Positions 45,717 through 54,827 of a DNA stretch of 64,000 bases are shown here, piece by piece. Numbering within the stretch: position 1 is the first letter of the stretch; every line of letters begins with the position of its first letter. The stretch is taken from NCBI GenBank assembly GCA_965263215.1, contig OZ253663.1, positions 186,001-250,000 of the forward strand, read 5' to 3'. This DNA is from UBA1672 sp965263215 (lineage in GTDB: Bacteria; Pseudomonadota; Alphaproteobacteria; Micavibrionales; Micavibrionaceae). Under the pieces are notes generated by a model. It saw only the letters and a program-made list of their open reading frames with translations, was not told where the DNA came from and did no database searches. The translations under genes were made by a program, and so were the position numbers.

Positions 45717-48374
45717 CTATTCGACCAATCGGTTCCACCAGCCCTTTTTCTTTTCTTTGGGCTCTTGGTTGACGACCTCATAGTCCTTTGCGGCAGGCTT
45801 CTGATCATTCACCGCCTTTTTGGCTGTCTTTTTCTTCGGCTTTTCGTCCTTTTCTGCTTTTGCTTTTTTAGGAGCCGACTTCTTCTCATCTTTATCCTTT
45901 GCAGCAGGCTTGGCCTCTTCGGACTTCTTAGACTTCGCAGCCGCCTTCTTTGGCTTTTTCTCGTCCGCACTGTCATTGGCCGGCTTACTTACAGATTTGC
46001 CTTCTTTGGCGGGTGCATCAGACTGATCAGCCTTGCTGTCTTCTTTTTTCTGAGAAGGTTTACGCTTCGGCTTAGATTCATCTTTTTTGTTATCAGAACT
46101 GTCTTTTGCATCTGACTTATCCGATGCATCCGATGAATTGTCTGACGTTGATTCATTATCATTGTTCTGATTTTGATTATTATCAGACCTAGACTTACCG
46201 CGACCACGGCCGCCACGTCTGCTGCGCTTACGAGGCTTCTGGTTATCACCATCATCATCGTTATTACTCTGGGTATTATTGCTTTGGGCGTCATTATCAT
46301 CATCACCCTTCTCCGCAGGCTTGGATACTTCGATCCTGTATTCAGACGCCGGTATCGTATCATCAACACGTAATAAAACCTGAAGATCGTAACGCTTTTC
46401 GATTTCCGCTAATTTTCTGCGTTTATAATTCAGAATAAAAAGCGCGACATCATTTGTGACCTGCACAATGATTTGCGCGGCGCGGGCACGGATACCCTCT
46501 TCCTCAATCGCACGCAAAACCATAATCGACATCGCATCGTCTGTTGGGACAATCCCGATACCGCTACAGGTTTTACATTTTTCGTACTGCGCTTCGGTCA
46601 AGCTCGGGCTGAGGCGTTGACGCGACAGCTCCATCAAACCAAATGATGAAATACGCCCGACCTGCACACGCGCACGATCAGTGGACAGCGCATCTTTCAT
46701 GCGGCGTTCCACCTTGCCGTTATTGCGGCGGTTTTCCATGTCGATAAAATCAATCACAACCAAGCCGCCCAAATCTCTGAGCTTTAATTGGCGGGCGACC
46801 TCATCTGCAGCTTCAAGGTTTGTCTTGAGCGCGGTTTCTTCAATATGGCGTCCCTTGGTTGCCTTACCGGAGTTAACATCAACCGAGATCAAAGCTTCGG
46901 TTGGGTTAATGACAAGATAACCACCAGATTTCAGACGTACTTCCGGCTGACTAATTTCATTAATTTGACTTTCAATCTGATAGCGATTGAACAAAGGTAA
47001 CTGTGTATCCTTATAAAGCGATACTTTTTTCACATGCGAGGGGATCATCATTTTCATGAAACTCTTCGCTGTTTCATAACCATCTTCACCCGCAACCAGA
47101 ACTTCTTCAACATCACGGGAATAGAGATCACGTACGGATCGTTTAATAAGATCAGCTTCCTCATACACCAAGGCTGGCGCCGATGATTCCAATGTAAGCG
47201 CACGGATATTATCCCAAAGGCGCATCAAGTAATCGAGGTCGCGTTTGATTTCAGCCTTGGTTCTGGCCACACCTGCTGTGCGAACAATAACCGACATGCC
47301 CTTTGGCACCTCAAGGCTTTTGACAATGTCACGCATGCGCGCACGATCTTTATGATTAGCAATCTTTCGACTAACACCACCGGCGCGCGGGCTGTTCGGC
47401 ATAAGGACACAATAACGCCCGGGTAATGATAAATAAGACCCAACAGCTGCGCCTTTATTACCACGCTCTTCCTTATTCACCTGAACAAGCATAATCTGCC
47501 CACGCTTGATCACTTCCTGAATTTTATATTTACGGCGCAGGTTAAAGCGGAATCTTTGCTCCTGATCAATTTCCTCACCACCTACAATTTCTACGCTGTT
47601 GTTTTTATATGGTGCGCGTCGCCCGCGTCCACGACCACGGCCGCGCCCTTTTTGGTTTCCACGACCACCTTTTTTGTTCTGGTCGTCATCTTTGTCAGAC
47701 TTTTCTTTATCGTTACCGCCTTGATCATCTTCCGCACCTTCGGCGACATTACCATTCGGCTCATCAGAATTCTCTGCAACATTGCCGTTTGGCTCACTCG
47801 CAGCGTCATTATCGGCATCTTCTTTGGCTTGTTTCTTTTCAGTCTTTTTTGTGGACTTTGCAGCCGTCTTTTTGCCTTTGCCCTTTTCTTTAGGCGCATC
47901 CTTATCATCCTTGGTGTCACTATCTTTGGCTGCGGCTTGATCTTCATCCTCACCATCATCATCTTCACCTTCAGAGACTTCTGCTTCTGCTTCTGCTTCT
48001 GCTTCTGCTTCTGCTTCATCTTCCTCGTCATCGCCATCGTCAACTTCTTCATCCAACGCTTCTTCTTCGTCGTCATGTTCTTTCAACAATGCCTCCTGCT
48101 CAGCCATAAGAGCTTCGCGATCGGATACAGGGATACGGAAGTAATCAGGGTGGATTTCTGAAAACGGAAGGAAACCATGGCGGTTACCGCCAAAGTTAAC
48201 GAAAGCCGCCTGCAATGATGGTTCAACACGTGTGACCTTGGCTAAAAATATACTACCTTTTAAAGGTTTACGGTTTTGGCTTTCATAATCATACTCGACC
48301 AATCTGTTACCATCACTAATCGCAACCCTTAATTCTTCTTTATGGGTTGCGTCAATTAACATTCTTTTTGTCAT
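45717..48374 (-). CDS. rne: Ribonuclease E/G family endoribonuclease
   Basis: The central mRNA-decay and rRNA/tRNA-processing enzyme. From the ATG at 48374 (GGAGAG upstream) it has 885 residues. It starts TKRMLIDATHKEELRVA, and the S1 domain is split by an acidic, Lys/Gly-rich insertion of about 190 residues (roughly 90-280, with AEAEAEAEAE and RGRGRGRR). The RNase H-like/DNase I-like core follows with LISVDVNSGKATKG and LVVIDFIDM, then the zinc link CKTCSG. A basic/acidic Lys-rich tail of about 230 residues probably scaffolds the degradosome. A split S1 is usual for alphaproteobacterial enzymes, but this insertion is long. Confidence 0.94.
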   Translation of the reverse strand: MTKRMLIDATHKEELRVAISDGNRLVEYDYESQNRKPLKGSIFLAKVTRVEPSLQAAFVNFGGNRHGFLPFSEIHPDYFRIPVSDREALMAEQEALLKEHDDEEEALDEEVDDGDDEEDEAEAEAEAEAEAEVSEGEDDDGEDEDQAAAKDSDTKDDKDAPKEKGKGKKTAAKSTKKTEKKQAKEDADNDAASEPNGNVAENSDEPNGNVAEGAEDDQGGNDKEKSDKDDDQNKKGGRGNQKGRGRGRGRGRRAPYKNNSVEIVGGEEIDQEQRFRFNLRRKYKIQEVIKRGQIMLVQVNKEERGNKGAAVGSYLSLPGRYCVLMPNSPRAGGVSRKIANHKDRARMRDIVKSLEVPKGMSVIVRTAGVARTKAEIKRDLDYLMRLWDNIRALTLESSAPALVYEEADLIKRSVRDLYSRDVEEVLVAGEDGYETAKSFMKMMIPSHVKKVSLYKDTQLPLFNRYQIESQINEISQPEVRLKSGGYLVINPTEALISVDVNSGKATKGRHIEETALKTNLEAADEVARQLKLRDLGGLVVIDFIDMENRRNNGKVERRMKDALSTDRARVQVGRISSFGLMELSRQRLSPSLTEAQYEKCKTCSGIGIVPTDDAMSIMVLRAIEEEGIRARAAQIIVQVTNDVALFILNYKRRKLAEIEKRYDLQVLLRVDDTIPASEYRIEVSKPAEKGDDDNDAQSNNTQSNNDDDGDNQKPRKRSRRGGRGRGKSRSDNNQNQNNDNESTSDNSSDASDKSDAKDSSDNKKDESKPKRKPSQKKEDSKADQSDAPAKEGKSVSKPANDSADEKKPKKAAAKSKKSEEAKPAAKDKDEKKSAPKKAKAEKDEKPKKKTAKKAVNDQKPAAKDYEVVNQEPKEKKKGWWNRLVE
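47983..48018. repeat. GCTTCT hexanucleotide microsatellite in rne
   Basis: Five perfect GCTTCT units plus a near copy encode the alternating Ala-Glu tract in the acidic insertion. In-frame slippage would change tract length without breaking the gene. Confidence 0.85.
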
Positions 48375-48739
48375 TTTGTTCTCTCCTCGCACTAAGCGAA
48401 ATCCCCGAATGCGTCTGATCAGACACAATCGGTTGCGTATAACATACGCTATAAATTACATAAATTTCATGCTTACAGCTCGGCGAAACCTTTTAAAAAC
48501 TTTACTACAAACGCAAAGCCGCATGCATTTAAACCGAAAACACAATACACTTTTGTTTAAGAATGCTCAATCTAAAAATATAATTGGAAAATAAAACCGC
48601 TTTTTGTTTTTTGACGCAGGACACGTACACCCAGATTAAACAATCAAAAGAGCCCTCATAGCTCAATACAAAACTATTCGTATTCAAAATTAAAATGAAG
48701 AAAAGGAAAATTATTTAAACAATGACATCAATCGCCACA
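48375..48739. other. rne leader and spacer, no gene seen
   Basis: 365 bases between the M23 peptidase stop and the rne start. It holds TCTGATCAGA (48414-48423) and a perfect GCGTAT/ATACGC stem with a 3-base loop (48435-48449), both in what would be the rne 5' leader. RNase E is known to regulate itself through its leader in E. coli. Whether that applies here is inference. Confidence 0.4.
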
Positions 48740-50305
48740 CTACTCTGAAAGCTCGTTCTGGGCGAATTTTAAATCCTGCGCAAGCGTAGCGTATTTCTGC
48801 TTGATGGCCGTCATTTGTGATTTAAATTTCTGCAATCTTTTACCTGCAAGTTTTTCTCTATTATCTGTTTTAATGCTTTTTGGATTAACTTGCTTATTAT
48901 TTTTCAAAACTTCAAAATGCAGGTGCGGGCCGGTCGAACGACCAGTTGTTCCGACGTAGCCAATAACATCCCCTTGTTTAACGCGCTTGCCCTTACGCAT
49001 ACCTTTGGCAAATTTATTCATGTGTGCGTATGCTGTCTTCAAGGAATTAACGTGCCTGATGCGCACGTAATTACCATACCCGCCCTTGCGGCCTGCAACC
49101 TCTATAACACCATCCCCAGCAGCATAAATCGGCGTACCGCGAGGCGCTGCAAAATCCACCCCTTTGTGCATTTTGTTATATCCCAAAACAGGGTGGCGAC
49201 GCATACCAAAACCAGATGACATGCGCGCACCATCAATCGGTGTTTGCATCAATGTATTTTTCAAATTCATACCATCTTCACGGTAATATGTGGCGCGCCC
49301 TTGTTCCTCAAAACGATAAATCGGAATTTTCGTGCCATCCACTTTTAGATTGGCGAACATCACATTACCGTAACGCGCAAAATCGCCATCTTCGGTTTCA
49401 TATGTTTCATATAAAATCTCGACAGTATCACCGCGGCGAATATCACGCTGAAAGTCAACCTCGTATGAATACAGCCTGATCATTTCAGCGATCACCGAAG
49501 CCGGAATACCGGCACGCGCCGCAGAAGCATAGAGTGACGTATCAATTGTTGCCTTTGCCGCCTTCATCTTGATCAAGACGTCTTTTTCGGTCAACTCAGC
49601 CTGAAAACGATCATGCTCATCTTTGCTAACGGTTAATTCTTTAATGGAATCCACCTTCATATTCATGGACGCTAAGGCCAGACCGGTATCCGTCGGCTCC
49701 AACTGAATGGAAATTGCCTGCCCGGGTTTAACAAGTCGTGGGTTATAATATTTGCTCATGGATTTAACGGCGCGATATGCTTCTGCGCCACTCACGCCTG
49801 AGCTTTGCAAAGCACCTGCAATCGTATCACCGGGCCTGATTTTCAAGATCTCTTCACGTGGCTGAAGCGGGCCGAATACAGGCTGCTCATTTACCGCAAG
49901 ATCATCAGAAGGCGGAGGCCCCATAACCATAGGCATGCCCTGCGCATTCAACACCGTGTTATCAGGTTTTTGCTCAATAAGCGGCAAGAGCGCTTCAGCC
50001 GCCTTATCTGTATCGCTTCTATCATCTTCGGCATTATAAAGTGCATCCGCAGACAAAGACGCCATGTAAACATCCGTCTTATCGTCACCTGATTTTGAAA
50101 CAAAGGCATCCACAGCGTTTGGAACATTAGCGATAGAAGAATTCATCGAGCCTAAGAAACTGGTCATAGTTAATGAGACGAGCGCAACCGTACCCGCCAC
50201 ATAGCGTAAGCGCAGGCGATTTTGACGCGTCAAGAAATACCTGTGCCGCACTTTAATAATGCGGTGCAAAGCTATCTTGCTCAAAAAACCTCTTATTACG
50301 TACAA
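48740..50305 (-). CDS. M23-family peptidoglycan DD-endopeptidase (MepM/ShyA-like)
   Basis: 521 residues. A basic N-terminus and one helix (about 35-53) anchor it in the inner membrane. A LysM/OapA-like domain (EILKIRPGDTIAGALQSSGVS, about 150-210), a linker domain and a LytM/M23 zinc peptidase follow. The zinc ligands lie in HPVLGYNKMHKGVDFAAP and GPHLHFEV. The start is a TTG with GGAG seven bases upstream. The first internal ATG would cut into the helix. It cleaves peptide crosslinks for cell-wall growth. A short coiled coil ends the protein. Confidence 0.88.
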   Translation of the reverse strand: MYVIRGFLSKIALHRIIKVRHRYFLTRQNRLRLRYVAGTVALVSLTMTSFLGSMNSSIANVPNAVDAFVSKSGDDKTDVYMASLSADALYNAEDDRSDTDKAAEALLPLIEQKPDNTVLNAQGMPMVMGPPPSDDLAVNEQPVFGPLQPREEILKIRPGDTIAGALQSSGVSGAEAYRAVKSMSKYYNPRLVKPGQAISIQLEPTDTGLALASMNMKVDSIKELTVSKDEHDRFQAELTEKDVLIKMKAAKATIDTSLYASAARAGIPASVIAEMIRLYSYEVDFQRDIRRGDTVEILYETYETEDGDFARYGNVMFANLKVDGTKIPIYRFEEQGRATYYREDGMNLKNTLMQTPIDGARMSSGFGMRRHPVLGYNKMHKGVDFAAPRGTPIYAAGDGVIEVAGRKGGYGNYVRIRHVNSLKTAYAHMNKFAKGMRKGKRVKQGDVIGYVGTTGRSTGPHLHFEVLKNNKQVNPKSIKTDNREKLAGKRLQKFKSQMTAIKQKYATLAQDLKFAQNELSE

Positions 50306-50606
50306 ATTAATGCTCCAGTGTTCCAGAATGATACGCAGTTAAATGGCGACTAGCGCCGATTAGCGCGCATCCTTTAATAGTACTCTGTAAAAGTTTAGAA
50401 TTAGTTATCATAACCGCCTTGCTATTCCAAGCTTTCTTAACAAATACCGCTGTTTTTAAAGAAGACATAGACTTATGTCATACAGAAAACGCAGAATAGA
50501 GATCTCCTCTCACAGGATTATAGCAGAATCCAAGTTTTTCATAAAGAACACATTAAATCGTGTTTTTTAGCACCCGGATTTGTAAAATACCATACGCAGT
50601 CAAGTT
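50306..50606. other. Spacer between ialB and the M23 gene, no gene seen
   Basis: 301 bases. It contains a GACATA/TATGTC stem with a 4-base loop (50464-50479) and the TTG-start ribosome site of the M23 gene at 50313. I see no ORF with coding character. Confidence 0.4.
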
Positions 50607-51128
50607 TTAGCGAACGCCACATTCTTTAGTAATCGCCCGGTACGCAGAGCCAGAGCCTTTTAGGCTATATGTATCCGTTGTTAACGTCCCACGAGAGGAC
50701 GTCCCGTTAACAACCATGTTTGATCCTTTTTGAATTGCATTAGCAAGTTTTGAGTCCGCCTGCGCATCAGGCGCCCACGCCGTGTCATCTTGTGTAAACA
50801 AAATAAAGCGCTTTCCATCGATCGTAACAGTTGCATCGCTACCTTGCTTATAGGTGTATCCTGTTATGTAACTGAACACGTCTTTCGTATTTTCTGAAGG
50901 ACGGTGTGTAATCAGAGCAAAAATTTCGCCACGATTGGTGTATTTCCCCTTAGCCTTTGTTGGCTTACTGACCATGTAACAAACCTTATTGCCGCGCTCC
51001 ATCAACATATAGGAGGTCCACGCGCCAAACTTGCCTATCTGCTTAGGCTGCGCGGCATGCGCGCTGGTTGCAAAACCACCCATAAAACATAGAGAAACAA
51101 AGGCATATATGAAAAAAATTCTAGTCAT
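50607..51128 (-). CDS. Invasion-associated locus B (IalB) family protein
   Basis: A 173-residue exported protein with a signal peptide (about 1-25, ending AHA). It has GKFGAWTSYML, VCYMVSKPTKAKG, a GY.YK beta stretch, IDGKRFILFTQDDTAW, and the closing block VVNGTSSRGTLTTDTYSLKGSGSAYRAITKEC. These are the landmarks of the IalB family, first described in Bartonella but widespread in free-living Alphaproteobacteria, so the name does not imply pathogenicity. It is the last gene before a 125-base gap to surf1. Confidence 0.85.
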   Translation of the reverse strand: MTRIFFIYAFVSLCFMGGFATSAHAAQPKQIGKFGAWTSYMLMERGNKVCYMVSKPTKAKGKYTNRGEIFALITHRPSENTKDVFSYITGYTYKQGSDATVTIDGKRFILFTQDDTAWAPDAQADSKLANAIQKGSNMVVNGTSSRGTLTTDTYSLKGSGSAYRAITKECGVR

Positions 51129-51253
51129 TTTTGAAAATCCAGACGTGGTGAAACAATATAAGTCTTATATCTGATATAAAGTTTAACGAAAGCAGCGAGC
51201 AGTTCAAAACTGAAAATACATTTCACAGAAATTCATCCACAAAGTCTGCATGG

Positions 51254-51982
51254 TTAGAACTTCTTCCTAAATTGAGGGGCAATAAACCGCAAGCCATAAA
51301 TAACAGCCAGAGTAATCGCCATAGCAAACCAAAACAAAGCGTATCCTGCGTGATTATTGTTAATGCTTACTTCAATAGCTGCAGGAACAGGCATATCTGG
51401 TATACCCCGCTTAATGTTCCGAAGTTCCTTATAAAAAATATTTTTGCTATAAAAATCTTTAATATCATAAGCCTCAGCAATTTCCTGAGGGCTAATACGA
51501 TACCACTGATCTTCGCTCGGGCTATTTTGAGGAACAAAGCGATTATATTCAGGTGCAGGCCTCAGGGCACCCGTAATCATTATAAGCCCGCGTGGCTTAA
51601 TCACAATATCATCCTCAAATGTCAGTTCTACGGGAATCCAACCACGGTTAACAAACATAACCTTGTCATTATAATCCGCCATTTTAAACGGCGTAATAAT
51701 ATGGTATCCGGGATGGCTTTTATATGTTCTGGCCTGAATCAAAATCGTCTTATCATGAAGGAACTCTCCCTTCAAAAACCCTCTTTTTAAAAGTATTTCT
51801 GAAAGATCATCTTCAGGCGCGATAGCGACCGCAGAAGAATCGATTGTAACTTCCGCTTTTATTCGTTCAACAAGGTTCGTCTTCCAAACCAAGCGCTTGA
51901 CCTGCCACGAGCCCAAAGCGCACAAAATAATCACACCTGTTATCGTAAATATAGTGGCCCAAAATGGAAGCTTCATTGCCAA
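51254..51982 (-). CDS. SURF1 family cytochrome oxidase assembly protein
   Basis: A 242-residue protein with helices near both ends (about 8-25 and 212-232) and a periplasmic domain between. The family block VMFVNRGWIP is present, with a WYR motif (DQWYRISPQEIA) and a conserved HAGYALFWFAMA start of TM2. SURF1 helps insert heme a into subunit I. Its start overlaps the DUF983 gene by ten bases, and it is the last gene of the ctaG-ctaE-DUF983-surf1 run. Confidence 0.9.
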   Translation of the reverse strand: MAMKLPFWATIFTITGVIILCALGSWQVKRLVWKTNLVERIKAEVTIDSSAVAIAPEDDLSEILLKRGFLKGEFLHDKTILIQARTYKSHPGYHIITPFKMADYNDKVMFVNRGWIPVELTFEDDIVIKPRGLIMITGALRPAPEYNRFVPQNSPSEDQWYRISPQEIAEAYDIKDFYSKNIFYKELRNIKRGIPDMPVPAAIEVSINNNHAGYALFWFAMAITLAVIYGLRFIAPQFRKKF

Positions 51983-52332
51983 TCTCCCGGTCTATGCTTG
52001 AATTGAAGAGCGATGATATAAGACTTCAAAGGTTTAAGCGCACCAACGGTTAATATAAGTGCCACAATACTCCAGAGCATCGCATGCACCCATAAAGGCG
52101 GTGCAATTATATTGTCAAAGACCAAAGCCAAAGGCACAAGTAGAAACCCTAAAATGAAAATTAAGAATACTGCGGGGCCGTCGGCACTATCGTTTTTGGT
52201 GTAATCCAAACCACAGGAAGCACAGACATCGCGTAAATCCATCGTAAAGCCCTGCTTATAAAGATCGCCTGCATGACAACGCGGGCATTTACAGGATAAA
52301 GATTGTCGCATAAGGCTGAAATCGAGGTTCAT
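51973..52332 (-). CDS. DUF983 family membrane protein
   Basis: 119 residues. An N-terminal zinc-ribbon-like CKCPRCHAG...CASCGLDY is followed by NDSADGPAVFLIF and two helices (about 53-72 and 82-103). This is the DUF983 protein regularly found between ctaE and surf1 in Alphaproteobacteria. A role in oxidase maturation is inferred from that neighbourhood only. Confidence 0.88.
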   Translation of the reverse strand: MNLDFSLMRQSLSCKCPRCHAGDLYKQGFTMDLRDVCASCGLDYTKNDSADGPAVFLIFILGFLLVPLALVFDNIIAPPLWVHAMLWSIVALILTVGALKPLKSYIIALQFKHRPGDWQ

Positions 52333-52422
52333 ATCTTACCTAAGCAAAAGGGTAATTGTATTGTCATAAAGACTAATACATTTGATTGAATTTAGCCAGA
52401 TACAATCAGAATCAAGAAGATA

Positions 52423-53310
52423 TTACTGTGCAGCCGGCGTCAGATCCATTCCGAATATCGTACCCCAGAAGTAAATGGCGATAAACAGGAACAACCAAAC
52501 CACATCAACAAAGTGCCAATACCATGCCGCAGCCTCAAAACCAAAATGTCCTTTTGGTGTGAAATGCCCCTTTTGTGCCCGTATCCAACAAACAAACAAG
52601 AATATTGTCCCAACCAAAACGTGGAAACCGTGGAAACCCGTAGCCATAAAGAACGTCGACGCATAAATACCATCAGTGAATTTGAAATGCGCATGTGCGT
52701 ATTCGTACACTTGGAAGCCAAGGAAAAATACCCCCAAGAACACCGTGATACCAAGGGCCTTCACAACATCCTTATTGTTACCTTCAACGATAGCATGGTG
52801 CGCCCAAGTTACAGCACAACCGGACAGCAAAAGAATAAGGGTCATCATCAACGGCAAATCCATGGGGTCAATCGTATGAATCGATGCAGGCGGCCACAGA
52901 TACCCGATGTCATCACTCGGGAAAAAGGCCGCGTTAAAATAAGCCCAGAAAAAGGCGACAAAGAACATAACCTCAGATGCGATAAACAGCGCCATGCCGT
53001 AACGCATACCAACCATCGCGATTGGCGTGTGCGCCTTTTCAGTAACGGCTTCGTATATCACGTCTTTCCACCACATAAACATAACAAACAAAACGGCAAG
53101 CAATCCGACATAGACGCCCTTTAACCCAACAGGAACACCTTCAACATTATTATCAGGATCAGCGAACAGATGAACATCGTGCATAAACATGATCATGCCA
53201 ACCGCAAATAAGCCACCAGCTAGTGATCCCGCCAAAGGCCATATACTTGGGCGCACCAAGTGATAAGGGTGAGGTTTTCCCGTTGTCGAATATTCTATGT
53301 TTTCTGCCAT
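52423..53310 (-). CDS. ctaE: Cytochrome c oxidase subunit III
   Basis: The seven-helix subunit of the aa3 oxidase, 295 residues from the ATG at 53310. A longer frame to 53394 adds an unlikely basic leader. It begins HPYHLVRPSIWPLAGS and has GMRYGMALFIASEVMFFVAFFWAYFNAAFFP, YASTFFMATGFHGFHVLVGT and AAWYWHFVDVVWLFLFIAIYFWG. It follows ctaG by 115 bases and precedes DUF983 by 90. Confidence 0.95.
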   Translation of the reverse strand: MAENIEYSTTGKPHPYHLVRPSIWPLAGSLAGGLFAVGMIMFMHDVHLFADPDNNVEGVPVGLKGVYVGLLAVLFVMFMWWKDVIYEAVTEKAHTPIAMVGMRYGMALFIASEVMFFVAFFWAYFNAAFFPSDDIGYLWPPASIHTIDPMDLPLMMTLILLLSGCAVTWAHHAIVEGNNKDVVKALGITVFLGVFFLGFQVYEYAHAHFKFTDGIYASTFFMATGFHGFHVLVGTIFLFVCWIRAQKGHFTPKGHFGFEAAAWYWHFVDVVWLFLFIAIYFWGTIFGMDLTPAAQ

Positions 53311-53425
53311 TTTTAAAAACTTTTGTTTTTTGAGAATTTGAACCTTTATATAAAGCAAGGTTTTATAAGAGTACATAAAAATATGACTGATCAAACAGCT
53401 TTTTTCAAGAGCTTACGCCGTATAA

Positions 53426-54025
53426 TTACTCTGCTAACGACTCGTCATTGTAAAACGACTCAATCGCATTATCCAGTTCTTGGGATTGTGCTTTAAAAAA
53501 ACTGTATGACAGCGTAATCGTCGTCACATCATCCATGTTACGATCACTATGAAGCTTCGGGTCAACAAAGAACATCACGGGCATATCAACGCGCTGTCCG
53601 GGCTGAAGAACTTGTTCATCAAAGCAAAAACACTGTATTTTTTGAAAATACTTTCCGGCTTTTAAAGGCGTTACATTAAACACAGCCGTTCCGGCAACAG
53701 GAATACGCCCTTTATTCTCAGCAATGAAATTTGTTAATCCGCGTTCCCCCAACTTCACCTGCGTAGAGAGCATTTCCGGTTCAAAATTCCACGGTAAATC
53801 GCGCGCGATATTCGCATCAAAACGAACAGTGATCGTTCTATCAATTACATCCTCTGCAGGTGGTAATTGCACGGCAACTTGTGTTGTACCGCCCCACCCC
53901 GTTGCGCGACAAAATAGATTATAAAGCGGCGCGGACGCAAACGCCAAGGCAATCATAAAACACACAACCCCCAATACAATAAGGCCGGCGCGTTTATTTT
54001 TCCTGATCAGTTCATCATCTTGCAT
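53426..54025 (-). CDS. ctaG: Cytochrome c oxidase assembly protein CtaG (Cox11)
   Basis: Copper chaperone for the CuB site of subunit I. 199 residues from the ATG at 54025: a cytoplasmic start, one helix (about 14-35), and a periplasmic domain with LYNLFCRATGWGGT and the copper-binding CFCF motif in KIQCFCFDEQVL. An in-frame TTG at 54088 would lie three bases after the T-run of a terminator. The ATG is therefore preferred, although its ribosome site (AAGGA, 13 bases upstream) is distant. It opens the ctaG-ctaE-DUF983-surf1 run. Confidence 0.92.
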   Translation of the reverse strand: MQDDELIRKNKRAGLIVLGVVCFMIALAFASAPLYNLFCRATGWGGTTQVAVQLPPAEDVIDRTITVRFDANIARDLPWNFEPEMLSTQVKLGERGLTNFIAENKGRIPVAGTAVFNVTPLKAGKYFQKIQCFCFDEQVLQPGQRVDMPVMFFVDPKLHSDRNMDDVTTITLSYSFFKAQSQELDNAIESFYNDESLAE

Positions 54026-54090
54026 TTTGAACACATATTCCTTTGCAGCACGCACTGGCTTTATAAGCTTATTATGGTGGACTGACAACG

Positions 54091-54120
54091 AAAAACGGCC
54101 TGCTCAATGTGATCAGGCCG
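54091..54120 (-). terminator. Rho-independent terminator upstream of ctaG
   Basis: CGGCCTG and CAGGCCG form a 7-bp stem, followed on the minus strand by five T. It is placed to end transcripts of the acidic exported protein gene. Confidence 0.75.
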
Positions 54121-54145
54121 ATTCAAATTTTTTAATATTTAATAT

Positions 54146-54772
54146 CTACAAATTAGACGGATCAAAGTCCGGCGCATCGTCCGATGTTACAACTTTCTTT
54201 TTAACATCAGCTTCGGCATCCATGTCGTCATCTCCCTCAGGAACCGGTATTTCCTTCAAAATAATGTCGCCATTATCCGAAGTATCACCGTCATTTGATG
54301 CCACGACATCAGGTACGACAACCATTTCTTTTTTCTTTTTCGACTTTTCCTCGGACTCCATTTCCATGTTGCCCGCCTCTTCATCTTCTGCCGCTTTCAG
54401 CGCTTCTTGATAAGCGGCGGTTTCAGCTTTGAAAACTTTCTCTTGTACATCTTTATATTGTTCAAGGGCAGGAACTCTTTCAGCATATTCAAAAGATTCA
54501 CGGCGCACCTCAATAGAGCCCCTGAATACTTTAGACTTTTCTCTGAACGAAAGCTGGCGCGCATACAGGTCGTAATACCCATCAATGGAACCTGACACAG
54601 TACCGCCCACGGCATCATCAGCAGTACCCAGAGAATTCACCAATTCCGCAGCTTCTTGTAAGGAAAGAACTTCTTCTTCCTCATCCATCATGGCATCATC
54701 AGCATATGTGTAGGAGAGTGGCACAAGAGTTAAAACAAGTGCATAGAGGGCTACGCGAGTATAGAATTTCAT
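54146..54772 (-). CDS. Exported acidic hypothetical protein inserted in cta cluster
   Basis: 208 residues from the ATG at 54772 (CGGAG seven bases upstream). The longer frame to 54808 lacks a site. A signal peptide (about 1-24, ending TYA) is followed by an Asp/Glu-rich mature part with a short central block (SIDGYYDLYARQLSFREKS) and a Lys/Glu-rich tail. No family is recognised. It lies between ydfG and ctaG and has its own strong terminator, so it looks like a later insertion rather than a cta component. Confidence 0.6.
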   Translation of the reverse strand: MKFYTRVALYALVLTLVPLSYTYADDAMMDEEEEVLSLQEAAELVNSLGTADDAVGGTVSGSIDGYYDLYARQLSFREKSKVFRGSIEVRRESFEYAERVPALEQYKDVQEKVFKAETAAYQEALKAAEDEEAGNMEMESEEKSKKKKEMVVVPDVVASNDGDTSDNGDIILKEIPVPEGDDDMDAEADVKKKVVTSDDAPDFDPSNL

Positions 54773-54827
54773 CGAAAAACTCCGAATATAGTAAAACAAC
54801 TTATACACAATACATTATTTTTTTAAT

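Noticed and set aside
47556..48161. Long ORFs in other frames over the acidic part of rne
   Set aside because: Low-complexity GAA/GAT codons leave the other frames open. The predicted proteins are Phe/Leu- or Lys/Met-monotone.
54026..54088. Longer CtaG start at the TTG at 54088
   Set aside because: It lies three bases after a terminator T-run and has no ribosome site. The ATG at 54025 gives a normal CtaG N-terminus.
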